From Asparagopsis taxiformis (lineage: Eukaryota; Rhodophyta; Florideophyceae; Bonnemaisoniales; Bonnemaisoniaceae): DNA of 64,000 nt. Position 1 is the first letter of the stretch. Each line of letters opens with the position of its first letter. The notes below the pieces were generated by a model. That model did not search any database. It saw nothing but the letters and a program-made list of their open reading frames with translations, and was not told the origin of the DNA. Below are positions 1 through 11,558 of the stretch, one piece after another. Location: positions 1 through 64,000 of the forward strand of contig JALQPE010002164.1 of assembly GCA_030407315.1 (NCBI GenBank), written 5' to 3'. The translations under genes and the position numbers were made by a program.

Positions 1-2917
1 CAAAGAACAATTTCTGGCGCTGCAAGGTCGACTCAGCATGGCCTTCAGCGGTCGTTCGAAGAATGCTGGAGCGAGGCGGATGTTGCCGAAATCGTCATGG
101 CAGAGATGAACGTTGAGCGGCCAAGCAGATTGTTCGTCTGGCATTACCATTGCCGAGTTTTCAAGACAGGATGAGCGTATCGGCAAGGTTGAGCACTGCA
201 TCCTTTCTGGGATCGTGCCGCAGACCTTCCTTATTGGATGTAACATGCTTCCTCGCACTACAGGGCGCCGCAGCGCGGGGAACCAAGCGCCTTCGTCTTG
301 CTCCACCGAAAAACGTTCGAGGTATTGATGTATTTCCAAGCGTTGTCTATCATCCGAAATCACAACAAGAACCTGCCGCGTCGCCGAATAGGCGACGCGG
401 CCGAAGAGGGGAACGAAGCCGCACGCGTCCAGCCCATCGGAAAAGCACTAATCGAGCTTGTTACGTGGTTCAAGTTTTATACCATGCTTGGACCGATGTG
501 GCCTTCGCCGCAAAGTTTTCCAGCTTCGAAGAGTTGATGGCGCCGTACATCATTTTCGACAGCAGTGAGCATTGGTTTTGACGTGCTCGATGAAGGTCTA
601 TTCGCACCGATGGAGCAGAAGCTAGATCTCTACCACGACAAAGCTCCCCTATCTCATCCTGATGGATATGGTGGAAAAGTAGAGACAAGAACCAGTGCGC
701 AGCACAGTGTATTTAGGGACCTTGTGAGGAAGTTCTTCGACCGGTTGCAGTTTCTTATCGTCAACCCGGACCTGTACACCTGGCCGGAGTCCGACCGCTG
801 GGGGGCGCTGGAAATATACTTGTCAAGCGGAAATCCGGACAAGCTGCAGCGTACTTTGACACCCTCGACGAAGACGTTATGGCTGTCCTCCGCCCGGCAC
901 CACAAGCCGCGGACGCAGAAAAGGTCCCCAAGCCGGTTGATGACACTCCACTCGTCGCAACACAGGAGGGAGAGGTTTGGTTCCGTCGACAAGACACACA
1001 ACCAGGTCAACTTGGACCTGGGAGGACCAGTCTTACTGCCCAGGGCCGTCTCCCCGTCACCGTCACCCCATGCGACAGAAGAGCAGGAAAGTGAAGGGCA
1101 GGCTCTCGCAAAGGACTTTCTTTCGAAAATGAGTCAGTATTGCCGGGTGTACGACGTCCCTTTCGAAGATTTGGTCAGTGCCGACGAGAGAGCGAGAACA
1201 CGTGCCATCACGGCAACGTTCAGCTCATTCTGACTGATCCGCCCTACAATGTTCGTCGTAAGAGGAACGATTCCAACTCTTCGTACGACAGGCTAACTGC
1301 AGAAGATATGCAGGCTAGCATCGAAGTGTTTGACGAGCTGTTGCGCCCCGGTGGCCACGGCATCGTGTTCTGCTCCGTTTTGCAGTTCTACGAATGGTTC
1401 CATTACTTGGAAACGTACAAAGGACCGCAGTCAGAAGGCCCAACCGATGCTGCTGCCAGTGATGACGGGTCGGATGAAGAAGAGGTACGTCCATGAATTC
1501 GGACTCCGAAGCATCGCAGCACAGTGGCGAAGAAAGTGCGGATGAGGAGGAGGAGGAGGAGGAGGAGGACGTCGTTCGGAATTCAGTTTTTCTTCGTTGA
1601 CGAGGTACCTCTGTTGTTTGTCCGACTACCTGGGCACCTCTATCAAATGCCGGGGCGGAAGAGGTACCAACGCATGAACATGGCAGAGGTCGCTATCCAC
1701 TTCGAAGCGAGGTGTTCCGTTCAAGACTGGAAGCGAGATGGGGGCCTATAGGAACCACGGATACATGGACGGCACGTACCCGGCGTGGTGCAACGTCACC
1801 ATCAATATGCCCGCCATCGATTCGAATGAGATGGTGTGGCGAACAAGGAGCACAACCGGTGCTACGGTCAGAGTTCGTGCAGAGCAGAAAGAGCGTCGCT
1901 CTCATGATGGAGTTGATCAGCCAGCATTCACAGCCTGGTGGTGATATTGTTGTCGATCCATTCTCTGGCACTTTCGCAACGGGAAAAGCAGCTATGAGCT
2001 TGCCTGAGCACCGTGTTTTCGTCGGCAGTGACATGGACAATTGTGTGTGGCACGATCGCTTCCAAAGCTGTGTGCAGTCATGTCACGTGTAATTCTTTCA
2101 AACAACACTGACATGAGGGTCACGACAGAAGCGAAACAGAGTGCTGAGAAGTTCTTGGCGTCCCCCTCTGTCACGATGCGTACGCAGAGGGAACGCAGGA
2201 TCATCGAACCCCCACCTGGCCTTCCCCTGTACCAGAGGTTTCCCGAAATATATTCGGCAGTACCTCTGGCAGCTGTGCCCAGAGTCGATTGCGTCGCACG
2301 AGCACATGGAAAAACCGGTACATTATTGGCCACCTTCCCTGCGCCGCTGGTTGCAAACTGAAAACCCTCGCGTGATGCGGGCACACGATTGTGTTGCGAA
2401 AAAATTGAGCGTTCGACCATCGCTGATTAAGCATCCAAATGCAGGAAGAGGGCTCTTCGCTGAACAGACATTTAATGTTGGCGACGAAGTATGTGCATAC
2501 TACGGAACTGTTGTGTACTCTGATATGAGCAAGGAGTCGATGAGGTTCGCGTACGGAGAGGGTCACATGGCGATAACGAAGGAAACATTCTTGATGTATG
2601 CCATCAAGCTGTATGCAACAGCGGAGGACGACGAAAAACATCGAGCATCCAATTTGGATTGTTCCGGCTCCGTTCTGTTCGGCGCAGTTCATCAACGACC
2701 CCGGTATTTGCGAGGTGAGGACACTCCGGCGGAAGACACCAGGCGGATGGCCAACGTCGAGTTTGTCGAGAACTACAGCAGCGGTTCGACGGGGAAGAAG
2801 CTCAAGGCGAAGGACCTAGAAAATCCGAAGATCATTGTAGTACGTGCAATCCGCGATATCCGTCCGGGGCAGGAGCTCTACGTTCATTATGGGACAGCGT
2901 TTAGAGCATGGAATTAG
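1..2917 (+). pseudogene. DNA methyltransferase-SET fusion, decayed copy (left end outside window)
   Basis: Pieces in several frames line up, in order, with the better-preserved gene at 16878-20352. A TFE...ALSII block near 310-345 matches that gene's middle domain, and APYIIFD (about 535-560) matches its PYLLYD. A methyltransferase motif IV DPPYN lies at 1236-1250, followed by NYRN-like and AEQK segments (1740-1890) and a motif I DPFSGT at 1955-1975. A SET domain starts near 2400 with GRGLFAEQ, runs through an FINDP segment (about 2690-2705, in a different frame), and ends NVEF...GQELYVHYG before the stop at 2917. The order motif IV before motif I is that of beta-class DNA methyltransferases. 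At least five frame changes and a GAGG repeat run at 1541-1570 show it is not translatable as one protein. Seen: motifs and frames. Inferred: loss of function. It is the second copy of the same unusual fusion in the window. Confidence 0.72.
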
Positions 2918-3573
2918 GGTCACGAAAGATGTTTTCATTTCGACTACAAATAAAGCTACGTTCCAGAGTTGAAGTATATCATATAATGCAGCATGTCCAG
3001 CCACCATTAGTCCAGGGTGAAACCTATTGAGCAGTACTCGCCTGTCAAAAACCAATCGTTCACACTCTAGGTGCACTTCGTCCGAGCAGTGAACCTGACT
3101 GCTTGGATGCTGTTATGCGTGCAGATGCAAAATACACGACCAAGTTGAAATGGACGCCCGTGGATGTCCAGCTCAGTTGCATTGCTGTCCGGCCCAGAAA
3201 TTCTACAATTCAGGCAAAAAAAATATTGCAAAAAAACATCGATTTGGGCGGTCGAAAGTGCCGTACGGCACACCCCCATCTCAAAAACATGTTCACATGT
3301 GCATGTTTTGAGAATAGCCCAAATTTTAATTCAAATCAGGACGTCTTCCGGACATAGGGGTGCTCGCGGCCTAGCTCTACAGCTGTAATTGTACCTCATT
3401 AAATACTGTTGATGACTGCCTACCGTATACAATCTGGGCTGTTGGCGTATTATCCGGTACTTGACCTGACCTGAACGTTCATCGCAGACCGTTGTGGTTA
3501 CCGACACTATACAGCAATCTTTTTTGTATCTCGTGCAACTCAATCGTTCCATCGCTTCCGGGAAAGCTTCATT
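2918..3573. other. non-coding spacer
   Basis: No credible gene. It holds an AATAAA-like signal near 2948, a 14-bp palindrome GTGCCGTACGGCAC near 3260, and a small hairpin near 3283-3314 (CTCAAAAACATG ... CATGTTTTGAG). It separates the methyltransferase-SET pseudogene from the next plus-strand gene. Confidence 0.4.
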
Positions 3574-5859
3574 ATGCCGCCGCGTATTGCGAAGAAAGCT
3601 CCAAAGCCTCCGGGCCTCCAGAAAACCCGGTCAGCAGCTGCTGTATCGAGTGCCCGACAATCCCGTGCGAAGAAGCGGTCTGAGCCTACCGGCAGCATTG
3701 AACCGCGGTCCGGTAGTCGCAAGACGGACCGGCGCAGAACTGGGGATCCGCAGCGAGAAAGTGAGGAAGGAGGAACGGCGCGGAGAGAGATGGGGCTTGA
3801 CCGAGGCAAGCGTGCTCGCAGGGACAGTGAACATCATGATGATGACATGATAGTGGCTCAAAACATGTTGGAATTGCGGCAGAGTGCTATGGCAAAGGTA
3901 GTTCCTCCCGGGTTGGCAGATGCGGAGGTGCTGCAGACGGAGTCCCAGCCGGGGGCTTCCGACACACTGGAGGCTGTGACCCCCACTGCGCCAACTATGC
4001 CGAGTACATCAGCCCCAGCAGGTAATGCAGTCAGGGACCCGAGGATAGCGGCAAGGGATGTTGTTTCTGAGCAACGTTCACAGGATGCCAACTATCATCG
4101 GCGGTCAGGTGGTACTGAGGGGAGAGAGCAGCCGGAGTGCGGGCCTCGTCACAACAGACTGTCATTGGTGCCAAATATGCGCGTAACGCCCCCGCGACGT
4201 CAGGCTATTGGCGATGGAGGACATCATATTCCCGATAGCGTGCGAGATGGGGGGACGGTGAGGGCAGAGAGGTTGCATCCGCCGGAATCCATCGATTTAA
4301 TGGCGAGTCGCATCAATGCGCAGAAGAAGAAGATCGCGGAGCTGGAAAAAAAGTGTTTAGCCAGGACATAGCAAACAAGGCGCTCACCACGGAGATAGTT
4401 GCGTTGGAGGCTAAGGTGAAAACTCTGCAGGCGGAAAATGCCAGCCTTACTGCAATTGCGAGAACAGGTAGAATCAGTGATCACGGTGGCGGTAAGTCGA
4501 AAATACAGAAAGCCATTCCTGTGAAATACCTTGGAGTTCTTAGGGCGGTTGAGGAAAACCTGACAAAGTGGTGCAAGAACGAGACTATGGAGCTGGACCC
4601 TATAGCGGAACAAACGCAGAGACGTTGGACTGGACGTACCATCGAGGTAGAGCCGGTAGAAGGGGCACTTTGGAGCGAAAACGGTGTAGGATATATTGCT
4701 ACCCCTCCGGGCTATATCATCAAGAATCTGCAGTGGTATACACCTTCGTACAGAGGACGAGAGTGATCTGCTGAATGACTTGGTGCGACACGTACTGCGT
4801 CAAAGTCCGTGGTGTGATGTGTTTTCCGATGAGGAGCAGCGTGTGTGCTGTCAAGAGGCTGTGGCGGGGAGCAAGGAATTGAAAGTGAAGGTGACGCAGA
4901 AACTGTCCGACGTGATGAGTGCACGGAAGCGTAATGCGAGGGACAGATTGTTCGGTTCGCTGGGGTACACGAAATTAATGTCTAGATGCACGATGCTGAC
5001 GACGCGAGCTGAGATGGACGAGCGAGAGGAACAAAAGCGCGAAGCGTCTGAGAAGCTTTTGAAACGGGAAAGTAACGGTGATTTGGATATGGGGAGGTGG
5101 CGAACGGCACCGTTCTCAGAGCTGCGATACAGCAAAGGCTTGGTTCCTGACAGCTTCGAAATGGAAGTGAATGGTGATGCATGGTTTAACAACCGAGTAG
5201 CTGTGAATGTGCTGGACATCTTCAGGGGTTATTCGATACGACCAGAACAAGTAATGGACATAGAGACGAGCATACTAACGCTGGCGCGCCTGGATGCTTG
5301 GCTAGTGACTACTGTGGAGTGTTTGGATGAACCGAAGGGGAAAGGAGGTGCACGGCAGAAGGAGTTTACAAGGCGGTACAGTCAATATGTGGGGGTAGCT
5401 TTTCAGCAATTAGTTGGTATGGTGGTGTACTGCATGTCTTGTCTCCAAGGCTCGCAAGCAAGGGAAGAAACGGACGTTGTCGAGAGCGAACAGCGGACTA
5501 GTGCACAGTCACGGCATGTGTTTGCAAGCCGTACTGTGACGAGAGAGGCTGTTGAAGTGTGGCAAAGCGGAGAGGGGTCTGGAATTGTTCATGTCGTTGA
5601 TGATGTAAACCGCTGCTCATCACTTGTTCTAGTGTCCGAGGATTGGATTCAATCGCATATTACGTCAAACCTCGGTGCTGTAATGGATTGTGTGATTGCG
5701 CAAGGACTAATTGGCGCAGAACTTTTCGTCGTTGACCCATATGCTGGACACCTGACTGCAAACCTGAATGTCGAAATCAATGCCCCACAGTATGGGGGCA
5801 TGGAGCGGCGCCATGCAGCCACTGCTGATAACGGTTTTGGCGTAATGGAGGATGGTTGA
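3574..5859 (+). CDS. unrecognised coiled-coil protein, in three overlapping frames
   Basis: I do not recognise this family. The first frame (3574-4371, ATG start) is basic and disordered and ends in a charged heptad-like stretch (QKKKIAELEKK). The second frame (about 4340-4766) continues the coiled coil (EIVALEAKVKTLQAENASL). The third (about 4740-5859) carries a globular-looking C-terminal part. The first join lies on the run GGAAAAAAAGTG near 4347. Read in frame it forms the heptamer A AAA AAG, a classic -1 slippery site, and a -1 slip there leads into the second frame. The second join near 4745 has no such signal. The gene converges on the transposase at 5937-8978 with 77 bases between them, so it may be the partner gene of that transposon. 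It could also be a decaying gene or contain assembly errors. Confidence 0.45.
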
Positions 5860-5936
5860 AATTAGTGCAGTAAATGTGACGTTGACTAGAAGGCTTATCA
5901 TGTAGTACATTATCAATAGAGTGCTGCGATTTAGAT

Positions 5937-8900
5937 TTATTCTTCTTCATTATCATCTGTGAATTGGTAATCAGTGTTGGTGTAGAAGCGGTTGAGATAG
6001 AAACGGTGGTCCGACCAGTGCATTTGTTTCGTAAATGGCTTGACTGGAAAGTTACTTCGTACGATGTGCACGGTGCCAGATATAGTAGATGCAGGAATGA
6101 GGTCAAACCGAGGACCACCTGCACTGTGGGATGCAGTGTCATTGCTGTCAACGGATCCGTTGTCCGGGTCCCATGTGGACCACTTTAAACAAATGCACCC
6201 AAGTGATTTTTCCACAGCGGTTTTTGGGGCAAAGCAGGTCATATACTGAACGAAAGCGAGTTCTACAGGTTGAAACAGGTTTGGAGACTGCAGGCGTACC
6301 AGTGCCAGGACGCGCCCTACCCATATGGTTCTGTAGTCATCGGCAGTTCCGGAGATGACGACAAAGGAGTACTGCGATCTCTTTGCGGGGCCGAACGATG
6401 AAGTTGCAAAGACGCGCTGCTGCTTGTGCCTCGACACGTTTGTGGGGCGAAGCATGCCACTGTGCGGGTCAAAGTCGTCGGCATCTGGGACGTACCCTCC
6501 CATGACGTAGGCGGACTTTACCACGGTGACGGAAATGTCCATGTCATGTATTGGAGGGCCTTCTGCCGTGGCGCGCAGTCTAGCGAGGGTGAGGAACGCT
6601 TGTGCAGCTGTGTCACCGAGTTGCTGGAATAGCGTTATGGTGCCAGACGGGAACGAGGAGTTGTGCAGCGGCAAAAGAGTGGCAGGATCGGGCTGTCCGT
6701 CGATATCTGCAACGAGGAGGGTTGCATCGGGCAGCAGGGAGGCAAAGTCGTGCAGTGCAACGGTGAATCCGTCGCGAACGAGTACTGCACCGTCTGTGGG
6801 CGATATCATGCGTGGGTTTCCCAATGTGTTTGATGGGGTGTGACCAGTTGGAGTGGCCAAGGAGAATTCCATGTGGCGAATAGTCTCTTCCATGGCTGTG
6901 GAGCGCCTTCGAGAGGTTTTCCTATAACTCTGTTTGAACAGAAGATGCGAGTGTTCGTAGGGGCCTGCATCAATGTGTTCCAGGGCGCCATATCTCTGCA
7001 AGTCACCGGGAAGATGGTCTAGAAGATGGAACTTGAAAGTTTTGAGACCTGTGGTGTGGAATGGGCCGAGGGTGGAGAGCATTGATTGTTTGAAATAGGA
7101 AATGGAGTTCTGGAGGCTTTCTAGTTCGGCGGCAGTCCAGTGCTTGATGCGACCGCGTTTCATGACCCATGCGACGAGGTCAGAGTATTGCGTGCAGATG
7201 GAAGTGAGGGGGGCTGTATCTACTTCGTCACAGCATGTGTCAATGAATGCTGCGATGAAAGGGAACACCATGTCGACATGGTGATAGTCTTTGGCTGCGA
7301 GCATGCCGCGTATGCCGTCCTCCGTGAAGAGGCCGTTCAAATTGGTGCCCTTCTCACCCTTGGAGAAGTCGACATGAAGACCGGTGATGTAGTAGTCGCG
7401 TTCGATAGCGGACAGAATGCTGTTTGAGCCGGCGAGGATGGATTTTTTCACCTTCTTGAAGGTGCGAGGTGTCCCGGAATGGGAGGCAGTGGTGGTGGTG
7501 AGGTCTGGGGAGCTGAGGCGGTGGACAATGCACTGTTTGATGAGCTTTGAGATGCCGAGGTGGAGATTGTGCAGAGGCTCGAAGGAGAAAATGTTGTAGG
7601 GGTCTAGGGGACTGTTGGTGGGTAAAAGAGCGGTCGATTCGAGGACAGAGTGTTGTTCGAGGAGGGAGAGAGCTTCGAGCGGAGCAGTTGTATGCTCCTG
7701 AGCGCTCTCTTGGCGTGCAGAGCGTGTATCATCGAGGGAGCGGGGCTGGTGTGGCGCGGTGGATTCAAGTTGAGTGGCGGGGATGTAGCAGCGGTGGCAG
7801 GGATGTGTGGTGGTAGTGCTGTTGCGAGTGCATGAGAGCTCTTTGGCCTCTGGAAAGTCGCAGCAATAATTGGCTAGGATGGGAAAGCATTGGCGGGCAG
7901 TTGCAGTGGAGTCTGTGCAGGGGAACCCGGAAGAGAACGCGGTGGATAGGGACGAAAACACTTTTTCGAGTGCTTTATGAAGAATATCAATTTTGCGAGC
8001 GCGACTAGCAGAACTAGAGGTTGTCGGCATTTCATCACCGAACAAGGCGTTGGACGAAGGGTTAACAATGTACGGAAGATACCCGACGATGGTGAGGCCG
8101 GTACGGATGCAGTGGCGACGGAGGGGGGCGGAGAAGTTGAGCAGTGTGACGTGTATGGGGTATGCGACGATTGCGGAGCTCTTGAGGCTTGTGCTGCTCT
8201 TGTCGGAGTACACTTGGAGGAGGCCGGCAAAGGAGGAAGCGGTGGGATCATTTTCCTCTGCCCATACGACCTGTGGATCTTCCGAGAGCTGCACGCGCTG
8301 TCTAGTAACCTGGTGCAGCGTTTTCGCGAATTCTGTGTGTAGGGGATGAGAAAATATTGCGGTGCCGTCTGGGGCGGTCTGTGGGGAGGGGTGGAAGAGA
8401 GTATTTTGGTCGTTAGCCAGTGCTAACTGCCTGCGGAGCATGTCGACTGGGTCGCGGAGGTACAGCTGTGCCGAGTACTTACCAGTTTTGTCTGGAATGA
8501 TGTGGCTCTTGTAACCTTCGGTGCGGAAATGTGTTTCGACCATGGAAGCGGTAACGTGGCGACATTCTTCTACGGTGCGAACGGCGCTGTTGAACTTTTC
8601 TAGGGAGAATGCGGGGTCTTGTAGGATGGTGATGACTTCGCTCACGCGGCCAGCGCCGGCCTTGTACTCGAGGGTTGTGAGACTGGCGGCGAGGGATTGC
8701 ACGAGGAGGTCTGCGCGGGAGGGGGTTGAGGTTGGTGGCAGTGGAGCGTCACAGGGTGAGTCGCTGGAGGAAGCACGACCAGATTCTGGGTCTGGGGAGC
8801 TGGGTTGCGGGGAATCATGGTCGCCGTTTCGAGCAGGCTCATGGGTGACGGCAGGGACACGAGCGTTGTTGAAATGTTGGGGAGAGGGGTTGAAACGGTA

Positions 8901-8978
8901 GCGACACGTTCGCTCATGCAGCGCGAGCGCATAAGCATCTACGCAGTAGTAGAAGCACCCTTCATACTTGCATTCCAT
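5937..8978 (-). CDS. Plavaka/CACTA-like DNA transposase, intact
   Basis: A single 1013-residue frame starting at an ATG. The N-terminus has a C2H2-like finger (C-x4-C ... H-x3-C, residues about 3-25). The middle has the Tnp2/Plavaka pattern FPILANYCCDFPEAKEL followed by a CHRC knuckle (about residues 368-400); the D of CCDFPE is the likely catalytic acid. Further on are the leucine-rich LHNLHLGISKLIK block (about 468) and the KFHLLDHLPGDL...GALEHIDAGPYEHSH region (about 660) typical of the C-terminal half of this superfamily. Such enzymes cut and paste DNA elements in the nucleus. No stop or frameshift is present, so it may be active. The terminal inverted repeats were not found by eye. Family assignment rests on motif order. 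A KDZ-type relative is the main alternative. Confidence 0.6.
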   Translation of the reverse strand: MECKYEGCFYYCVDAYALALHERTCRYRFNPSPQHFNNARVPAVTHEPARNGDHDSPQPSSPDPESGRASSSDSPCDAPLPPTSTPSRADLLVQSLAASLTTLEYKAGAGRVSEVITILQDPAFSLEKFNSAVRTVEECRHVTASMVETHFRTEGYKSHIIPDKTGKYSAQLYLRDPVDMLRRQLALANDQNTLFHPSPQTAPDGTAIFSHPLHTEFAKTLHQVTRQRVQLSEDPQVVWAEENDPTASSFAGLLQVYSDKSSTSLKSSAIVAYPIHVTLLNFSAPLRRHCIRTGLTIVGYLPYIVNPSSNALFGDEMPTTSSSASRARKIDILHKALEKVFSSLSTAFSSGFPCTDSTATARQCFPILANYCCDFPEAKELSCTRNSTTTTHPCHRCYIPATQLESTAPHQPRSLDDTRSARQESAQEHTTAPLEALSLLEQHSVLESTALLPTNSPLDPYNIFSFEPLHNLHLGISKLIKQCIVHRLSSPDLTTTTASHSGTPRTFKKVKKSILAGSNSILSAIERDYYITGLHVDFSKGEKGTNLNGLFTEDGIRGMLAAKDYHHVDMVFPFIAAFIDTCCDEVDTAPLTSICTQYSDLVAWVMKRGRIKHWTAAELESLQNSISYFKQSMLSTLGPFHTTGLKTFKFHLLDHLPGDLQRYGALEHIDAGPYEHSHLLFKQSYRKTSRRRSTAMEETIRHMEFSLATPTGHTPSNTLGNPRMISPTDGAVLVRDGFTVALHDFASLLPDATLLVADIDGQPDPATLLPLHNSSFPSGTITLFQQLGDTAAQAFLTLARLRATAEGPPIHDMDISVTVVKSAYVMGGYVPDADDFDPHSGMLRPTNVSRHKQQRVFATSSFGPAKRSQYSFVVISGTADDYRTIWVGRVLALVRLQSPNLFQPVELAFVQYMTCFAPKTAVEKSLGCICLKWSTWDPDNGSVDSNDTASHSAGGPRFDLIPASTISGTVHIVRSNFPVKPFTKQMHWSDHRFYLNRFYTNTDYQFTDDNEEE

Positions 8979-9640
8979 GTCGAGTTTTGACGCAAAAGGG
9001 AGGATTGCGAGCTGAACAGGGGAGACTGTGCCGTCCAGATGCGACCAATTTTATTTTTGTGGTGCTTTCGAGACTTGGAATGTAACGTGTTCGTAGTTTT
9101 TTGGGTAGTAGTTTTGTGCTCACTCCAGCTGACATCCCAACGGTGGAATTTAACCGAGAGTTCAATCATTTCCAACTGTTACATCACATTGCGTGCTGGC
9201 AACGTGTGCATGGAAGGACGAACGACTGCCCTGGGAGATGAATTTTCAATTAATTCATTTGTAATAATAAACTTTTTTATTTCCAAACTTCGTGGAATCT
9301 GAATGTGCTTTACAGCGGATATGCCACAGATCATGTAAGGAAAGCAAATGGATTCTCATATATATGATTATATGTTTATATTCGTTGTTCTCGATCCGGA
9401 TCTCTTTGTTCGGGGAATCAGAGACCATGGCTTGGGCCATACTCAATCTCACTGCCGGCGATGATTTCGAGTATGCACAGCAAGACTTAAGCGGACGCAG
9501 AAAGCTGTCCGGTCGACGCCGCAGGCTCCACTCCGCCCTCATCACCGACTGATCTTCTTTGACCGACTTTGCTTTGTACGTGCGCGAATCTTGATCAAGA
9601 TTCGCGCACGTACCTTCGTTCCATCCTCTACCCTCGAGGG
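8979..9640. other. non-coding spacer with a perfect 38-bp palindrome
   Basis: Region upstream of the transposase start. Positions 9576-9613 are a perfect inverted repeat with 19-nt arms and no loop; the arm begins GTACGTGCGCGAATCTTGA. A short open frame (9292-9552, +) has no recognisable features. Confidence 0.6.
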
Positions 9641-9649
9641 TATGCGTTG

Positions 9650-10820
9650 AGGGAAGCGTGGGTTTTGAGTCTGACTATTTCCGTTGATGCGATATTTTTC
9701 ATGGGAAGCCTGTTGACTGATGGTGTGTATTGAGCGGAGGATGGAAGAGAGGTACGTGAAGTTTTGAAAGTATGCTGTGAGGGAAGGTTGATTTTGAGTC
9801 TGACTGTTGTGGTTGATTCCGATGTTGTGTAGATGATGCAGGAATGTTGATGACGGAAGGTAAGTTTCATTGAGTGCCAAGATGTGCTTTGCGAAGATAT
9901 GGACTGCTGACTATGATTATTGTTAATTGCAAGGTTTTTGGATCATGGTTTGTATTGTGTGTAGGATGGATGAGAGGTACATTTGCGAGTTCTCAGGGTA
10001 TGTAGCGAGGGAAACGTTGGTTTTCAATCTGACTGTTGCGATTGAATCCGATGTTGCGTAGGTGATGGAGGAATAGTGATGACGGAAGGTAAGTCACATT
10101 GGGCGCCCAGACCGGTTGTGCGAAGATGCGGAATGCTGACTACTTTTCTTGGCTACACGATTACGTGATTTATGGTTTTTATTGTGTGCAGGATGGAACA
10201 GGTAAAGTAAGTGTGCGAGTTTTGAAAGTAAGCAGCGAGGGAAGGTTGGTTTTGAGTCTGACTATTTCCGTTGATGCGATATTTTTCATTGGAAGCCTAT
10301 TGAGTCATGGTGTGTATTGTGTGGAGCGAAGGTAAGTGTGCGAGTTTTGAAAGTATGCTGTGATGGAAGGTTGGTTTTGAGTCTGACTGTTGTGGTTGAT
10401 TCCGATGTTGTGTAGATGATGCAGGAATGTTGATGACAGAAGGTAAGTTTTACTGAGCACCAAGACTTGTTTTGCGAAGATATGGATTGCTGACTTTGAT
10501 TATTCATTGCAAGGTTTTTGGATCATGGTTTGTATTTTGTGTAGGATGGATGATTCAGTCATCCTCTCGGAGAGGTAAGTAAGGGAGTTTCTAGGATATC
10601 TGTCGTGGTAAGCGTTGCTTTTGAGTCTGACTGTTGTGGTTGATTCTGATGTTGTGTATGTGATGCAGGAGTGGTGAAGCAGGAACGGCAGGACTGAAGG
10701 AGAGTGAAGAAGGGATGTAGGAAGATGGGGAATGAAGCTGTGAGGTGTTTCTGGTATGTGTATATTTTGGGACATACGATAGAAGTGAGAGTGCGTTTCA
10801 AGTGGTGTAAGATTTTGCTG
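9650..10820 (+). repeat. tandemly duplicated micro-exon/intron-like modules
   Basis: Two copies of a unit of roughly 585 bases (for example TTTTGAGTCTGACTATTTCC at 9663 and 10250; TTTTGAGTCTGACTGTTGTG at 9792 and 10375). Each contains alternating 3' splice-like (TTGTGTAG, TGTGCAG) and 5' splice-like (GTAAGT, GTACGT) signals bounding very short segments. Three 27-nt segments lie at 9833-9859, 10062-10088 and 10416-10442. Shorter ones lie at 9965-9976 and 10192-10201, and a 30-nt one at 10545-10574. Spacing between them is roughly 75-125 nt. The 27-nt segments contain TGA or TAG in at least one frame, so a non-coding transcript is as likely as a protein. Exon status is inferred from the signals only. 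Confidence 0.45.
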
Positions 10821-11257
10821 ACCATGTTCGTGTTTGATGTCTTGATGATTTAATGGGCTGGGGTGGTGTCGAGGAAAGCGGGGATGGTATTGGGAAGGAG
10901 CGTATTTTTTGTAATCTAGGTCGTGAGGGTTCTTGCAGTATGTGCGGATGGTGGTGCATGGCGTTCGGATGGTAGGGAGAACGCGATAGTGAGGGAGATG
11001 GGTGATCGACGATATGCTGACAGGTATTTTGTATTCTGGCTGGATACGTATTTCCTATTCTAACCGGGTATTTATTTCCTATTCTAACCGGGTATTTATT
11101 TCCTATTCTGACCAGATATGTATTCCCTATTCTAGAGAGACGTATTGTATACGAGCAGTTTCCTAAATGAGAGAATAAAATACGGTCCGATATGGGCCCT
11201 GAATTTACCATCCGCTGTAATTTCTTCCCTCCCGGTTTTCGCTGATATATTGTATAC
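10821..11257. other. non-coding, with short 24-nt tandem repeat
   Basis: No gene seen. About 11028-11135 holds about four imperfect copies of a 24-nt unit containing TATTTCCTATTCTAACCGGG. Confidence 0.5.
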
Positions 11258-11558
11258 TGGATGTCGGGTCCTAGTATTCCGCCATATGTACTAGAGAAAG
11301 TGGATGTCGGGTCCTAGTATTCCGCCATATGTACTAGAGAAAGTGGATGTCGGGTCCTAGTATTCCGCCATATGTACTAGAGAAAGTGGATGTCGGGTCC
11401 TAGTATTCCGCCATATGTACTAGAGAAAGTGGATGTCGGGTCCTAGTATTCCGCCATATGTACTAGAGAAAGTGGATGTCGGGTCCTAGTATTCCGCCAT
11501 ATGTACTAGAGAAAGTGGATGTCGGGCCCTAGTATTCCGCCATATGTACTAGAGAAAG
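11258..11558 (+). repeat. 43-bp tandem repeat, seven copies
   Basis: Seven head-to-tail copies of a 43-bp unit starting TGGATGTCGGGTCCTAGTAT, at 11258, 11301, 11344, 11387, 11430, 11473 and 11516. The first six look identical and the seventh has one visible change (GGGTCC to GGGCCC). Near-identity implies recent amplification. The unit shares TGGA(T/C)GTC and CTAGTA words with the flanking element at 11559-11690 and with 63408-63720. Confidence 0.9.

Noticed and set aside
11258..11558. CRISPR-like array
   Set aside because: Units are contiguous 43-bp copies with no unique spacers. This is a satellite repeat.
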